Shown here: in pieces, positions 29,452 through 42,038 of the stretch
How positions within the stretch are numbered: position 1 is the stretch's first letter
How the letters are laid out: every line of letters starts with the position of its first letter
Source of the DNA: Symbiodinium natans
Lineage: Eukaryota; Sar; Dinophyceae; Suessiales; Symbiodiniaceae
DNA length: 64,000 bases
Assembly (NCBI GenBank): GCA_905221605.1
Contig: CAJNDS010000472.1
Location: 62,001-126,000, forward strand
Direction of reading: 5' to 3'
Program-made: the position numbers and the translations under genes
The notes under the pieces: generated by a model
Told to the model about the DNA's origin: nothing
Database searches by the model: none
What the model saw: only the letters and a program-made list of their open reading frames with translations

Positions 29452-30090
29452 GGCCGTTTCTTTTTTTGGGGGGAGGGACCTCGTTTGTGTTTTTGGGGGG
29501 GCTACTTCTTTCAATTCTTTCTCGTGACACTTCTAATTATTTGCTTATTGCTTTATTGTATATAGCTACTGTCATTCTTTCTTTAGGCCTGCAATAATTT
29601 ATTTGTGGCTTTTCTTGGTGTTTTTATTTCTCATGCTATTTCATTATTTCTTGATGTGGTTTAATTATCTATTTTGTCTTTCACTATATGGATCGTTCTG
29701 AATTGTTTGTTTCGTTGTTTGTTTATGTCTTTCTGTATTTCTTTGTTTCTTTCTTCATTAATTGATTCTTTTTTGATTTATTTCTTTCTTTGTTATAAAA
29801 AAACTTTCTTTCTCTTTATGCCGCTGTTTCTTTGTTTTTCTGTCTTTCTCGTTTGTTGTTATGTTTGTCTTCTTTTCTTTCGTTATCCTTCTGTCTTCTT
29901 CCTTTGGGTATTCCTTTCTTTCTTTATCTTTTTGGCAATTCCTTTCGTTCTGTCGTTCTTCCTTTGCTTCTTTCCTTCCTTTCTTTGCTTCTTTCTTTTT
30001 TCGTTCTTGCTCTAGCTCTCTCTCTTTCTTTGCTGTTTCTTTCCTTCTCTGCTTCTGTTCCTTTCTGTATGTATTTCTTGTTTTCGTGCT
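29452..30090. repeat. Polypyrimidine (T/C-rich, TTTC-biased) tract
   Basis: About 640 bp of strongly T-rich sequence with many TTTC/TTCTT units on the + strand (poly-A/G on the gene strand). The Phe/Leu/Ser-rich frames across it reflect composition only. Confidence 0.9.
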
Positions 30091-32939
30091 TTTGAGCCTA
30101 TGTTAACAATGAGAATTCATAGCCAAAAAACAACCACCCCTACACGCACCCCCACACACACACAAACAACACAAATACAAAACAACTAACAAAAGGGCCA
30201 CAAAAATGTTCTCCAAATGTTCTGATGCCCCTCTTGGCGCACCCGCCCTCCCTTTCTCCCTTTTTTCACTGAGATGAAGGCCACCAAGACAGCAGCTTCT
30301 ATGACCTCAGCAACCCGACACATCGTCCCTATGGAGTAGATCGGACATATTGCACTGAGGAATGGGCCCTGCATCCTCGCCTGACTGGATTTCGGCCTGG
30401 GGACTGCCAGGATCAAGGGCCCTGTGAGGAGTCTGGCATCACGGGATCACAAGGGTAGGTCGTTCAAACGGTCTTGCACTGCAACACCGTAACAGTGTCT
30501 GGACGGGAGTTGCAGAACACCAAAGCGATCGTAGCTCAGAGGAACAGCTCATGGGGTTCCAACTGCGACCCGGTTGAAGAAGAACAGCCATAGGCCTTCC
30601 AGCACTGCCCCACACGATCTACCCATGATCCCCACAATCCCCACTCCACAGTGCAAATTTGCAACTTGCGCTCAATCCAAGTCAGCCGGCCTGCAGCTTG
30701 TCCGACTTGTCCCAGCCGTCTGAAAAAACTTCAGTTGCCGGTGCTTTGCCGTTGCGTTCTTCGAGCCGCTGGATCGCGACGGCAGGTCGGCAGGTCGACT
30801 GCAACCACATGCAAGCTGATACTCTGCAGAAGCGGAGCTGGCCAAGAGCGGCTGCTTTTCGGCTGAATATACGGAACCGAACATCACCGCAAGCAAACGC
30901 CTTGGTGAAAATGCATTAACACCTGCGAGTCGCTGGACTGCAGCGGCTGTAACAAAGCCAACTGTCTGCACAAGACTCTGGAAAGGCATCGTGCGTAAGC
31001 TGCAGCACACCATATCTTGAGCCGGTCTCAGAGCTCATCTGCCTGACGGCCTGTGAAATCTTTTGCTTCAAGTTGCACAATGCACATCATGTGTTCCTGT
31101 GTTGCTGCTGACACCAGACTCTGCTGAACAGCTGTGAAAGAGACAACACCCAAATAGCAACGCAATGGTGCTGCAGTATTGCATCTTTTGACAAGGTTGG
31201 ACTTCTGATGCGCAAAGCCCCGAACTATCCGAACTCCAACATTGATCCCATAAAGTGACCGTACATTGCAGACATTGCATGGACCGGGTTCATCTATTGA
31301 TAGCTGCAGTACGACGGAAATAGACGAAAATTCCGCGACGGTGTCAGCTCCATGGGCCTCTGACATCACCCTCAACTCCCCCTCCCGCCACATGCCCCCA
31401 AAGTACCCCCACGCTCAGACTGAAGCCCGAAGGTATACAGCATATACAGCTGACAACACTCTAAGCCAGAGCAACCGTGCAAGCAGCACCATGCAACTCT
31501 TTCGCATGCGAAGACCAAAGATCTAAACCTCAGCTCTTCAAGGTCTGCAACATCCTGTGAAAATACGCTGATTTCGCGGCAATCTCAGCCACGGACACTT
31601 TGGAAGGTACTCATCGCAAACGGCTCGAAGTGGTGGGGGGGCTGCCTGGATGTAGCCCCAAACTGGACTCGTCCAAGCAGAAATTCAACGTGCCACCTCT
31701 GAGGCACTTCTTTGCTACTGAACAATGGCAGGAGCACCCCGGCCCACTTGAGCGATATGTCATCACACTGCCTGGCATTGCGGGGCATTCTGCAGCTCCT
31801 CTTGCCGGGCTGGGAACATTCGGGATGTGAGCAAAGCAGAAGAAATGCAGCCCTTCCTTTGCTCAACGCCTTTCTTCCAACATCTGGAACCTTTGCCAGC
31901 CAGCTGCCGCGATCAATAATCTGTCGTTCCCCTGATTGTGACAGCAGCTCCTCACACCGGAAGTCTTAGTGCACCGCATTTTTCCTGCAGATCCGCGTAG
32001 AATCTCATATGTGGTTTCCTGGATGCACCATCATCTGTCTCGTGTCCATACTCTGCAGATGTCTCTACACGGCAGAATATGAAAGATGTTCCCACCTGTC
32101 AGCCCCAAGATCGGGTCGGTCAGCTTCAACACCAACCAGTGCCCCAGTGTACGAAATGCTGGGGCTCTCCAACTGCGCCGGGATGGACACATCAACCATG
32201 TCTTTTTGTATTGCGACCAGGCAAACATGAGACGCAAGCATCAGGCCTGAAGTGTGTGATGCCACCAATACGCTGGATAGTACAGAAGCTCCTGGCAGAC
32301 ACACACACACACACATACAGACACACACACACACACACACATCTTCTCAGCAAGAGCATCGGGCAAGTCTGGCAAAGTCGTGCAGGATGCACCCCTGGAG
32401 ACACGGTGACCTGTGCGGGCTTGCATTGCAGCAAGCCCCCAAAAATGTCTCAGAACTTTCACGTCCATGGCCTGCCCGCAACGGGCCTTCGCAAACCGCG
32501 GAAACTTTGCATAGTCAGGCTTGTACCTGGGAGCAATGACAGCACAATATCTTCTCACGATCCGATCCCTGCTTGTTTGATGGCTCTCCAATAATCCTAG
32601 CCGAGCAGGGCACGTGTCAAGCTCTGTGTGGAGGAGGTGTGACTCAGAGTTTGGGCACAAGGTCCACCTGCCAGACACCACCACCGTCACCACTGCAATT
32701 TCGAGCAGGTGCAGGAGTCAAGATGATTGACGGATATTGAGACGGATTGCCTCTTCTTCCCAACAAGCTGGACTTGCCAACTGGAGGCTGCCTCATACCA
32801 CTGCTGACAAGCTGGACTTCGGATGAGCAGAATAGAACATAAACAACACTCTCAGACTCTCAGCACTCTTCGGAAATCGAAGCCCGCACACATACTGCAC
32901 ACACCAAGACGAAAGTCACACGCACACACGCGAACACAT

Positions 32940-32983
<44 letters not shown>

Positions 32984-33917
32984 CGCGAAGGAAAGCGAGA
33001 AGCAACCAAGAACCATGAACACCAAGTCGAATGCATCCAAAGATTTTAACTAAGCGGGCTAGGGAAACGTTGAAAAGAACTTCCCTCGAGATCCAGCTGT
33101 GCAACCATCAGCTGAGACCATCATGGACGGAAATTCCAGTGACACGAAGGCAAGTGTCCAATATCCAGCTTGCTGGCGGAAGGGCACGTGCGTTGCTCAA
33201 GTGTGCGGCTAAGTGCGTGCATGATCTTCTCGAGGTCTGTGCTGGACACCAGACACAAACAAAGTCTCTGCACCGCAAAAAAGAGTTATCCTTGTCTTAC
33301 ACAGACAACAACAAAGCAAGTAACGCTTCTGTTGAAATGAAGCGGTTTGCTAGGCACATCTGTGCCATGTTACCATGTCTGGGTACTATTGGTAGTGCAA
33401 GGAATACTCCACTGAAACGTCTTGCGGCTTGGACTGATGGCGACCCTGTGCATCGCACTGTGTGCCGTCATCCATTCTCAAGCCTTGGATCTTTTGAGGT
33501 GAGCATCCGGCTCAGCCTTGCCATTGCTTGCCAAGTGCTTTAGCATGAGGAACTCGCCAGCCACCTAGGTATGTGGGTCAGTTGCATAGCTGAACCATCA
33601 AGCATCAGCCTGGACCACCTCACACCCTCCAACCCGACTCCCTTAAACCTGGGACTTACCTAACCGCCCACCGGACGGTGGGGTGGGGGGGCACACAAAG
33701 CCCTTCACTGACGCTGCATCTGTTCTGAGAACTCAGGGACCCATGTCGACAGCCAAGCCTCTAGAAACCATACTTTCAGCATTGAGGAACTTGCCGCGTG
33801 GCACTTGACCTGTTGAACCTAAAGCATGCAAACCTCAGATTCTGCATGAAAACCCATGCGTTAAAAAAACACATGTTGTCCCTGTACTGCCGTGACAAGA
33901 CCAATTACTGGAATGTC
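30091..33917. other. Mostly non-coding or unassigned; CA microsatellites
   Basis: CA repeats lie at about 32298-32341 and 32936-32978. Minus-strand frames at 31393-31028 and near 32600-32350 have protein-like composition but no family I can name. I see no gene that I can support. Confidence 0.35.
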
Positions 33918-35340
33918 TCACCCAAGTTCTTGTCGCGTTGCAACGCTGACAGTGACTGGATGCCTGTGGGTGCGCGCGCACCTGTTAGGCCGAAGCACAA
34001 TGGGATCGTAAAGCGCAGGGCTGTCGTCAGAGATGCATGAAGGAATCGTCTCGACCATGGCATCCTGTAGCACAGGAGACGAACATCAAAAAAGCAAAAA
34101 CAACACAAAGAGGCACTAGAGATGACTGGAGGCTTCATCATCAGCCCTGCCTTGTTGAGATTGTGGAAGAAAGCCAGGGCCAATCGCCTTCCCCAGGTTG
34201 CGGCTTTGCCTACAGGGGGGTTGATGACCCTGTGCAGCGTGGAGCTCCACTTATCGTTGGTCCATCTCCTCATGAGGTCTCCGAGGTTGATGACAAAGCC
34301 ATCCTCGATGAATGGAACATCGTGCCAGACTGGATTCTCCTTGTCTTTGGAGACTTGCAGCCCAGGACCTCCTGACCTCAAAATGGTCACTGTGCCATAG
34401 TCGGTGTGCGCCGAGCAGCGTATGGAGCCCGCCGGCACAGTCATGCCGACTTGGTCCGGGTAGTTGTTCGATCTCAATGCGGAGAGGTGCTTGTCAGTCT
34501 TGCTCACAAACCAATCTTCAGGCAAGTCTAGAGCGATGGCAAAAGCTCGGAGGAGCTTCTGAGCCAACTGGTTGGTGTGGTCGTAGTAGTCCTACTGGTT
34601 CAGCAAGACAACAGGCTCAACTGCTGTAAACAAAGCGCGCGCAGAGGTGAGCTGAGTCTGAGCCAAGGAACCTCCCACGCGGCTGCAAAACCTGCAGGCG
34701 CTTCGGGAAGCTTTCGTGGAGGCATCCCAGCCGCTGGATCCTTTGGGCCCATCTGGAACATCTCCTGCACACGGAGCTGAAAGCAAGACATATTGACACC
34801 CTGGTCGCCTCAAAACCACCATACCCTGTTCCGCAACACATATTCAGTGTAACTGGATCGCCTTGAGATCTCCTGCCGCAGCCGTCTTGCCACCGCCATC
34901 GACCTCCTTTCCCCGAGAGAGCTGCTCACCACCGAGAACCGAGTAACCTGGGCGGGGGTGCCGGGGGCGCCATGTCAGTAGCTGGCTTCACGCTGCTCTA
35001 TGTCTAAAACGCATAAAGAATCACGCGCTGAGCTGCCGTATGGGTACTTCGACTCATCTTCGCTGATAAACTTCTTCTTCTCGTCCAGCGGCATGTCAAA
35101 GAAAGCCAATGTCTTGTTCCATGCGTTGTCAACAACTTCTTTGGGGATCCCATGATTTACCACAACGAAGAAGCCAATCTGCTCGCATGCATGCCCAATC
35201 TGCTGTGCCACAGACCGTCTTTGTGCTGCATCGTCACCTGAGAGAGCTGCAATATCTATGATGGGCACCGGTGACTCCTCGGCGCCTCTGCTGCGGCTCC
35301 TCTCGCGAGTCTCTGAACTTGGAGTATTCGAAACACCCAT
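33918..35340 (-). CDS. 2-oxoglutarate/Fe(II)-dependent dioxygenase (isopenicillin N synthase-like), five exons
   Basis: The exons are 35340-35037, 34947-34862, 34764-34672, 34591-34151 and 34064-33918. Joined they give 356 residues without a break, with phases agreeing at every junction. Such enzymes use Fe(II), O2 and usually 2-oxoglutarate to oxidise small substrates, normally in the cytosol. The N-terminal DIOX_N-type domain contains VPIIDIAAL and GFFVVVNHGI. The Fe ligands are His223 and Asp225 (HTDYG) and His281 (HRVINPP). The 2OG-binding RxS motif appears as RLA (Ser to Ala, about 299), so co-substrate use is open. EMFQMGPKDPAAG and the DAMVETIPSC C-terminus match plant/bacterial IPNS-like family members. 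The start is the ATG at 35340. Introns are 80-97 bp: three GC-AG and one GT-AG. The last exon could instead splice at 33981; I chose the simple read to the TGA. Confidence 0.92.
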
Positions 35341-38300
35341 TTTCTTGAGCTATTTTCTATATCCGTTGGAGCCAAAGCTTCGGACTGATGGTCTGCGAGT
35401 TCTGAAGTTCTGACTCAGCTTATCGGCTTAGTCTGGGTCCCGGACTGTGCCATCTTTGTGAAAGAACATTGTCGTGCCTGATTTGGTGACATACCCAAAA
35501 AAACACTACTGTGTGTCGATTCGTTCGCGCCTTCCTCACCAATGAGCAAGAATTTCCACTGGTTGGTAACAAAGAAATTGTTGATTGCAGGCTGGTCGAC
35601 CTGCTTTCCCAACAGATCACAATCACTCCAGCCAACTGACAGGGGCCGAGACCTTGCTGTCCTTGCGCATGCACGACTCGATCCACCCATCATCATCCCA
35701 AAACACATCTGGCAGCGGCTTCCTCGTGTCAGTAGCTTGTGCACTGTGCATGGTCAGCATGCACATCTGCATCTTCATGTCAGAGACATTGCTCGCAGTT
35801 CTGTGCATCTGAGTTCTGGTCGGAACGAAATCTTTCTTCAGCCGCTTCCAACCTCTCAGTCCAAGCCTGACAAAAACGCGAGAAACCACGCAAGGCAACT
35901 GCCTACTCAAGCTGCATTTTGTTCTACGCATATGGAAATGCCATGCGGGATTTGGATACATTCATTTGTTTATATGTATGTATATGTATATATATATACA
36001 TGCATAAGCATATACACATACATATGCATATACCTATACATATACAATTTTTGTCATATTATACATATATATATATATACATATTGTGTATTTATGCACA
36101 CATATGTGATATGCGTATGCCACTGCTGCGGTGGGTTCAGATTTCTGGCCTGGTTTGGACAAACGCTCAGTCTTTGTAGTCATGGCATTCTGGTGCTGCA
36201 AAATGTGTCGTCCCTGATTGCAACAGATTGTAGGATAAAGCTTTAGGTGCTTCCCACATCCGAGGTACAAAACAAGAAAGTTTCCTGAAAAGCAAAAAGA
36301 TGATTGATAAGCTGCTGCTCTTCGGCTACAATGAGGAACCACATGATGTCGAGAGGCCACCGTGAGGGCCTCGTGTTCTACGAGAATGCCCAAGCCCTGC
36401 ACCCTGGCTTTGGAGATTCTGGCATGTGGGCAGTGTCCCCCCCCCAAACGCCTTTCCTGGAACATCCTACAAAGGCCTGGAATGGCCAACCCAGAGACGG
36501 TGGTTCAAGCACAACACCTAAACATTTTTATGGTCTTGGGATCCGGCCGGATTTGCATATACCTCCGCAACGATGACTGTCGGAATGCCACCAGAAACAC
36601 CGCGTCCACAGAATACATTGAGTTTGCGGCTTTGGTTTCCCAGTTTTGAGCTCCTTCGGGTTCTGGAACTCCCGCCTGGCAGAGTGGCGACGTACGTGAA
36701 CAAAAGACCCGACACAAAAACAGCATGTTCAATTCTTGTCTTGGACAACGAGGCACCGGCACAGCTTGGACAAACTTGAACAAATAGGGCTTGCTGCTGA
36801 CCTAGACTGCAGCCATTGAATTGTTGGGGTTGAAGGGTGGGGGGATCGCGTCTTGGAGCTAAAGTTTTGAAAGTGTCAACAAGTAATGGCCCAGGCAAGC
36901 TGTTTGGATCGTCGAGTTGGAGCCCCCTTAGCTTCGGCGTCTGGCCTCGACCATAGGAGTGACGGACTTCTCAAGGGTTGTTTGTTGATCGCGAGTTGCT
37001 TCTGTTTAGCCTTTGGCGGTCGACACGGACTGTGACAAGGCTCTGGTCTTTCTGGAGACGGCGCTGCTGGCATGTCACCGTGCAGAGGCGCAAAGCTCAT
37101 TTAGGGTGCCCATGGGTGCACCTCATGCTTCACCGACGGCTTACCTTGCGTGCACAAACCTGTTCTGAGCAAATGTCGTCGGACCGATGCCGGCCCTTGG
37201 CAAGCAAGGCGTGCGACTTCTCGCGAGCCATCAATCTGTTTTGGACGAAGGAGCCGTTTCCGGTGATGCTTTCACGCTGGGCCCTTGCTGATGCACCAGG
37301 CACCAGGCGACGAGGGGAGAACCGCGATTCCTCCTGCTGCAGAAGGCTAAATTCGTTCCTATACGGGCTTCTCTTCAACTGCGGTGGGCGCATCTGTGCT
37401 CCCCACAAACAGCTCTCGTTCTCTCATATGGTCCCACTATGATACTATGTCCACTACTTCTTGTCCCAGGCGACGCGAACCTCTACAGCTACCTAGTTGG
37501 TGTTGGAAGGCGAGAGAGCCTGCCCCGTTGAACACGCGTGTTGATCGACTACACGGGATGAGCGAGTTGAGGCCAGAGACCTTCAGGCAGGGCACGGGAG
37601 CTCCTGAAGCCCGAGTGCGATGAGAACGACATACCATTTTATTGCATCGTGGTTTCAGGGTTTCTTAGGATCAGCATCACAGGCGGCGGCATCACGAACA
37701 TCCCCAACAAGCGCGGCACGAGCATCTGGGCCATCATCAGGCTTCCAGAAAAGCTGACAAGCATGCGAGTATCAGCAAGTTTCTTTCTGGCAAGTACCCG
37801 AGGTCCGAAAAGGATATCCATGTGAATGTCATGAACATCATGACCCTGGTCAGCCCTGGCGCAGCTGAACATGTAAACGCCGCTGCTACATGCAGAAACA
37901 CAGCCAAGATTTCTCAGCTCGCGACATCATTCATGTTGTTCGGATAGTAGTCCACCTCAAGCAATATGCGCCAATGCACGATGCGCTTTGATGCAATGGG
38001 CAGGTTCAGCTTGTGGCCCACTCGAACGGGATCTTCTCCGTCAAGTAATCCAACGTCCTCAGATGTGGAAACTGCAGAGACTTGCAAAGTGTCAAAGCAA
38101 TCCTCTGCACAGTACCCTCCCCCCCCCCCCTCGTTTGAGCTCCTTGCCAATTCATTGCCTTCCACTTGTGGGCGAAGCCATAAAGTACCTCATGCTTGGC
38201 GGGCGAAAGGCAGCGCACAGCTGAATACTTGCTGGGCCGACATAAGCATGAAGCCCGGTTCTCAGCGTCACATTGCGTTCCTGTCATCTTGAGTCGGACT

Positions 38301-39488
38301 ATGACTCAAATGCTTCGCACTTAACACATAAGCGGCCGACCAAGTCATCGACCGTGACTCCTTTAAAGGCTTGAAGGCGAGTTTTGCGCGATCCACTCAA
38401 CCCTTTCAAAAGGCAAGAAGTTTAGGTTTTTTGCGACTCGCATTTGGCACGCTCGGCACCAGACGTGGGATCTCGAGCTCGAACTTCTGCACCTGATTTC
38501 AGCAGCCCTGACATCATGTGGTCTTTCAGCACATCACACAGACAAGCTGTGTGGCTGTCCTCTTAACAATCACGGACCTTCGAATTCTGACTCTCTGCAG
38601 CAAACTCTCTGCAACATAAGCTGGACCATAATTGCGCAGGGCCTTCCAAAGTTTTAAAATAAATCGCACATCATTCAGCCTTCTGGGCAAGTGTTCGTTG
38701 CAAACCTTGGTCCACAAAGGCACCATTCGCAGCATGGTGTTGGGCATCAAATCTTGACACAAGATGCTATGCAACGCTTTCTCTGAACACTCATCGAGTC
38801 TGCGCAATCTGCCCCTTGCACTTGGAAGTCCTAAGCTGATGCCTAGGTTGACACGGTTGTCCGCATCCCACACATTAGCTTGTGGCAAGAACCGGGCGGG
38901 CATTCGCCTCCCCAGCTGCCAGTGACACAATCTGGGCTTGATTTTTCCCCAGATCAAGACGGATGGACATAGATGGACGTCTCTGCGAAGTACTTGAAAA
39001 TATCATCGCTCACTTTCCTGGGAAACGACCGCCTTCAAAAAAAACCTGGTCACTCCTATGGAGGGCCAAGCGTATCATCTTGTCATGCCCCTGTTCTGAG
39101 CAGGTGACCCACAATCCACAAAAAGCCTGAGGTGTGTTCACAAGCGGAACCTAAATACTGGATTAACTGTGTTCTGCAACTTCGACGCTTCAATGACTTG
39201 ACGAAGGCAGCATGGCCACCTTGTATAATCTTCTGCCAGGCTGCCATCAAAGCGGAGGATGCTCTCCTCCAACACCTATAAACATGTCGCACAACTCTCC
39301 CACGTGGCTTCTACACTTGGGGGCATGGATGTGCAAAGTGGGAGTGTTTGTTTTCTTGCGGGTGCTTTTTGTTGCCGGTGCAAGGCGCAAGGGTTTTTTG
39401 CTGCGGGTGTCCGGCTTTTCTTGCCATCAGCATTACCTGCATGCTTCGCTCAATTAAAGTTGTGTATACATACATTGTTGTAAACACA
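35341..39488. other. No assigned gene; TA-rich microsatellite and candidate coding blocks
   Basis: 35955-36095 is an ATAC/TATA microsatellite. Minus-strand frames near 38165-37914 (IASKRIVHWRILLEVDYYP), 37408-37130 and 38957-38526 (RRLNDVRFILKLWKALRNYG) have protein-like composition and may be exons of one unrecognised minus-strand gene. I cannot join them or name a family. Confidence 0.35.
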
Positions 39489-39523
39489 TATGTATACATA
39501 CATACATACATACATACATACAT
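39489..39523. repeat. (CATA)n microsatellite, left half of the insertion target
   Basis: Continuous CATA units abut the left end of the tyrosine-recombinase element. The matching right half begins at 46181. Confidence 0.95.
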
Positions 39524-39753
39524 ACACAATCCTCCCAAAATCTCAAGCACCACCCAAAAGGCAACTGAAGAGTAAACCTGAGCCCAGATGCCACCAGCCT
39601 TTTGCCACCAGTAGCTGCAAGCTTCGATGGGGAGATGCAGCAACAACAGGAGTGCTGATACACCGACTCAGGATATGAGAAAAGATCTGGTAAAGTGCTC
39701 AGCACACCAGGACTTTACATCCTCGCATCGGAGACCGATATCAGAAAACCCCC
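39524..39753. repeat. Split direct repeat B2 (230 bp)
   Basis: Same length and, as far as I compared, same sequence as 39879-40108. It forms the left (3') terminus of the DIRS/PAT-type element, starting at the ACA core that abuts the CATA repeat. Confidence 0.95.
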
Positions 39754-39786
39754 TCCACTGGTAAATAAAGGGTGAGGGCGGGTGGG

Positions 39787-39881
39787 AAAGATAAATGGAA
39801 AACCGATTTGAGCAACATCTGCCCATTCGATTTCGTCAGATTGTGCATCTCTCACAACAGCCAGCTCTTGTAACTGACACA
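39787..39881. repeat. Split direct repeat A2 (95 bp)
   Basis: Same 95 bp as 46086-46180. It shares its last three bases, ACA (39879-39881), with the start of B1. Confidence 0.95.
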
Positions 39882-40108
39882 CAATCCTCCCAAAATCTCA
39901 AGCACCACCCAAAAGGCAACTGAAGAGTAAACCTGAGCCCAGATGCCACCAGCCTTTTGCCACCAGTAGCTGCAAGCTTCGATGGGGAGATGCAGCAACA
40001 ACAGGAGTGCTGATACACCGACTCAGGATATGAGAAAAGATCTGGTAAAGTGCTCAGCACACCAGGACTTTACATCCTCGCATCGGAGACCGATATCAGA
40101 AAACCCCC
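39879..40108. repeat. Split direct repeat B1 (230 bp)
   Basis: Internal copy of B, directly downstream of the tyrosine recombinase stop and joined to A2. It repeats 39524-39753. Confidence 0.95.
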
Positions 40109-40146
40109 ATCGACGCCCTGGTCCCCTCCCATCGCAGCTCTGGGTG

Positions 40147-41829
40147 TCACTCTTCAGCTTCCTCCCCGTCTGCATCCGACAATGATTCAAGGCATGCGGG
40201 TAAGTCTAAGACATCAGGATCCACATAACGCAGAATTGCTGCAGATTTCCACTCACCAGCCTGCAATATCTGATGGATGCTATTCCCGGCCAAAGCAAGC
40301 GACGTAGCCTTGCCCGCCCTAAAGCTCTTCCAGGTGTACCGGTCTGGGCCTGCTACTTGCAGTACTGACAGCAAGCGATGAAGCTTGCAAAGCATCTGTT
40401 TGGCACTCAAACTGCAAACACGCCAGCCTGCTTGGACTTGAGGCAAACGACGCAGCAGGCGATGACCCAGGCACATTGGATTGACATCTGATTTGCAAAT
40501 GCAGGGCCTTTGAAGCAACGAGCCTTCCGGTCTGTTCTTACGCTTCTTCAGCCTCAAAAACACTGTGGCCGACGAAGAGACCCACAAAGCAGAGTGACGG
40601 TCAGGCGGCAGATCGTGCACTTCGGCCTGCGTACCCCACAGACATGGGACTGCTTCACTGGGTCCGCGCAATAAAAACTGCCACGTCAACAAAAAGAGAT
40701 CCCCGAACTGCTCATGCAAAGGCAATCCATCGCATAACGACAGAATTTGAGCCATGAGGTCCTCTGTCAACAGCGCTGTCTCGCGCAAATGTCCGGCCAA
40801 GTTAGCTTGATGTTGCTTTTTCAGGCCTTTCAGCGCCAACTCCACTTGACCATCCCACCACAGTGTTGACAAGTGGAAAGCAACGCAGGCCCACCTGACA
40901 TACGAAACATAATTCCGAGCAGTGCCGGGGTTCCGAAATAATGCGAGGAAATGCAAGGCATCACAAGCAGACCTTGGAGGTAGCGTTTGGTCCTCGGCGT
41001 ATCTCAGGTGCTCGACTGCGAAGGAATGCCACAAACGCAACCCTGACGACACCGAAGGCAGACTAGACTGCTGACTCGAAATTTTCAAGCCAGCAGCAGC
41101 GGTACTCAGCCACTGTTCGGCTTGTCCTTGCGGCATCGCAACCAGAGCTGCCAAGGTTTTGGAAGGGCCCATGCTTGGCTCGGGCTTCAAACGTGGCTCG
41201 TACTTTCGCAGAAACTCAGCTACATGAGCCGATGAAGATGCGTTGTCTGGACCACCCAAAGTTTGAGCACACAGGCGCTGCCGTTTTAGCTGCTGACCTT
41301 TGTCGTTGGCCTTGAGCACAGCTTGGCGCAACAAGGCCTGGACTGCGGCTGTACCACTCCACTTGGCCACTTGGTCAGGATAAAGACCTTCAAGATGAGC
41401 CGAGTACAAGAAGCCCCGCGACACCAAAACCATGGTTGCCTGGTGCTCCCAGGTCGAAGCTGGGCACCCGCTTGGTTCTGAAACAAACTGCAACAGCTCA
41501 TCGAAGGCGGCTTTGAAGTCCACTGGCTTTAGGCGCTGGAAAGGGTGCGCAACAGCGCCTTTCGCATCTCCATCTTCCTTAAGCGCCAGCTTCCTCCAGG
41601 ACGCAAGGAGCTTTGTCCTACGCTCTTGCCACGCAGACTCCAGCCGAATCCAGACGTAGTCCGCCTTGAGTATCAGCCCCGCCCCAGTAACACGCAGAGC
41701 CTGCTTGTTTATTTGCAGATGCTCAGCTTGGGCAAGGGCTTTTCTGAGCTCCTCAGGCAAGCCGCGGGTCCATGATTGCAGGGCTACTTCCACCCAAGCT
41801 TGCGCGCGAACAAAGGGCAATTCATTCAT
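40147..41829 (-). CDS. Tyrosine recombinase (DIRS-type integrase)
   Basis: The first ATG is at 41829 (MNELPFVRAQAW..., 560 residues); the frame opens slightly earlier but without an ATG. It integrates the circular DNA intermediate of the element. The C-terminal catalytic domain shows a box I Arg in LLRGPSEAV (~387), box II KSFRAGKAT (~500-508, with Lys where most family members have His), GEWKS (Trp at the His/Trp position) and the nucleophile Tyr in ILRYVD (~535). The middle part (~240-350) resembles a helical core-binding domain (LRLWHSFAVEHLRY; NYVSYVRWAC). It ends in an acidic tail, 39 bp before repeat B1. It is separated from the RT frame by 209 bp, so it probably needs its own initiation. 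Confidence 0.9.
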   Translation of the reverse strand: MNELPFVRAQAWVEVALQSWTRGLPEELRKALAQAEHLQINKQALRVTGAGLILKADYVWIRLESAWQERRTKLLASWRKLALKEDGDAKGAVAHPFQRLKPVDFKAAFDELLQFVSEPSGCPASTWEHQATMVLVSRGFLYSAHLEGLYPDQVAKWSGTAAVQALLRQAVLKANDKGQQLKRQRLCAQTLGGPDNASSSAHVAEFLRKYEPRLKPEPSMGPSKTLAALVAMPQGQAEQWLSTAAAGLKISSQQSSLPSVSSGLRLWHSFAVEHLRYAEDQTLPPRSACDALHFLALFRNPGTARNYVSYVRWACVAFHLSTLWWDGQVELALKGLKKQHQANLAGHLRETALLTEDLMAQILSLCDGLPLHEQFGDLFLLTWQFLLRGPSEAVPCLWGTQAEVHDLPPDRHSALWVSSSATVFLRLKKRKNRPEGSLLQRPCICKSDVNPMCLGHRLLRRLPQVQAGWRVCSLSAKQMLCKLHRLLSVLQVAGPDRYTWKSFRAGKATSLALAGNSIHQILQAGEWKSAAILRYVDPDVLDLPACLESLSDADGEEAEE

Positions 41830-42038
41830 TCGAATCCCCCAGAAAAGAAAGCTGTGGAGTTTGACAAACACTTCGGAAAGCTGTTGCGAGCGACATGCCA
41901 GCAGCTAACAAACCACAGCTGTCAACAGCCCGACGCTCAGCTTGCCGTGCACAACGCAACACTACGGCGCAATAGCACTAGCAAACAGTCACAGTTGCAG
42001 AATCGCGCCGTGCTTGTTTTGCTCTTTCGAAAAGTGTC

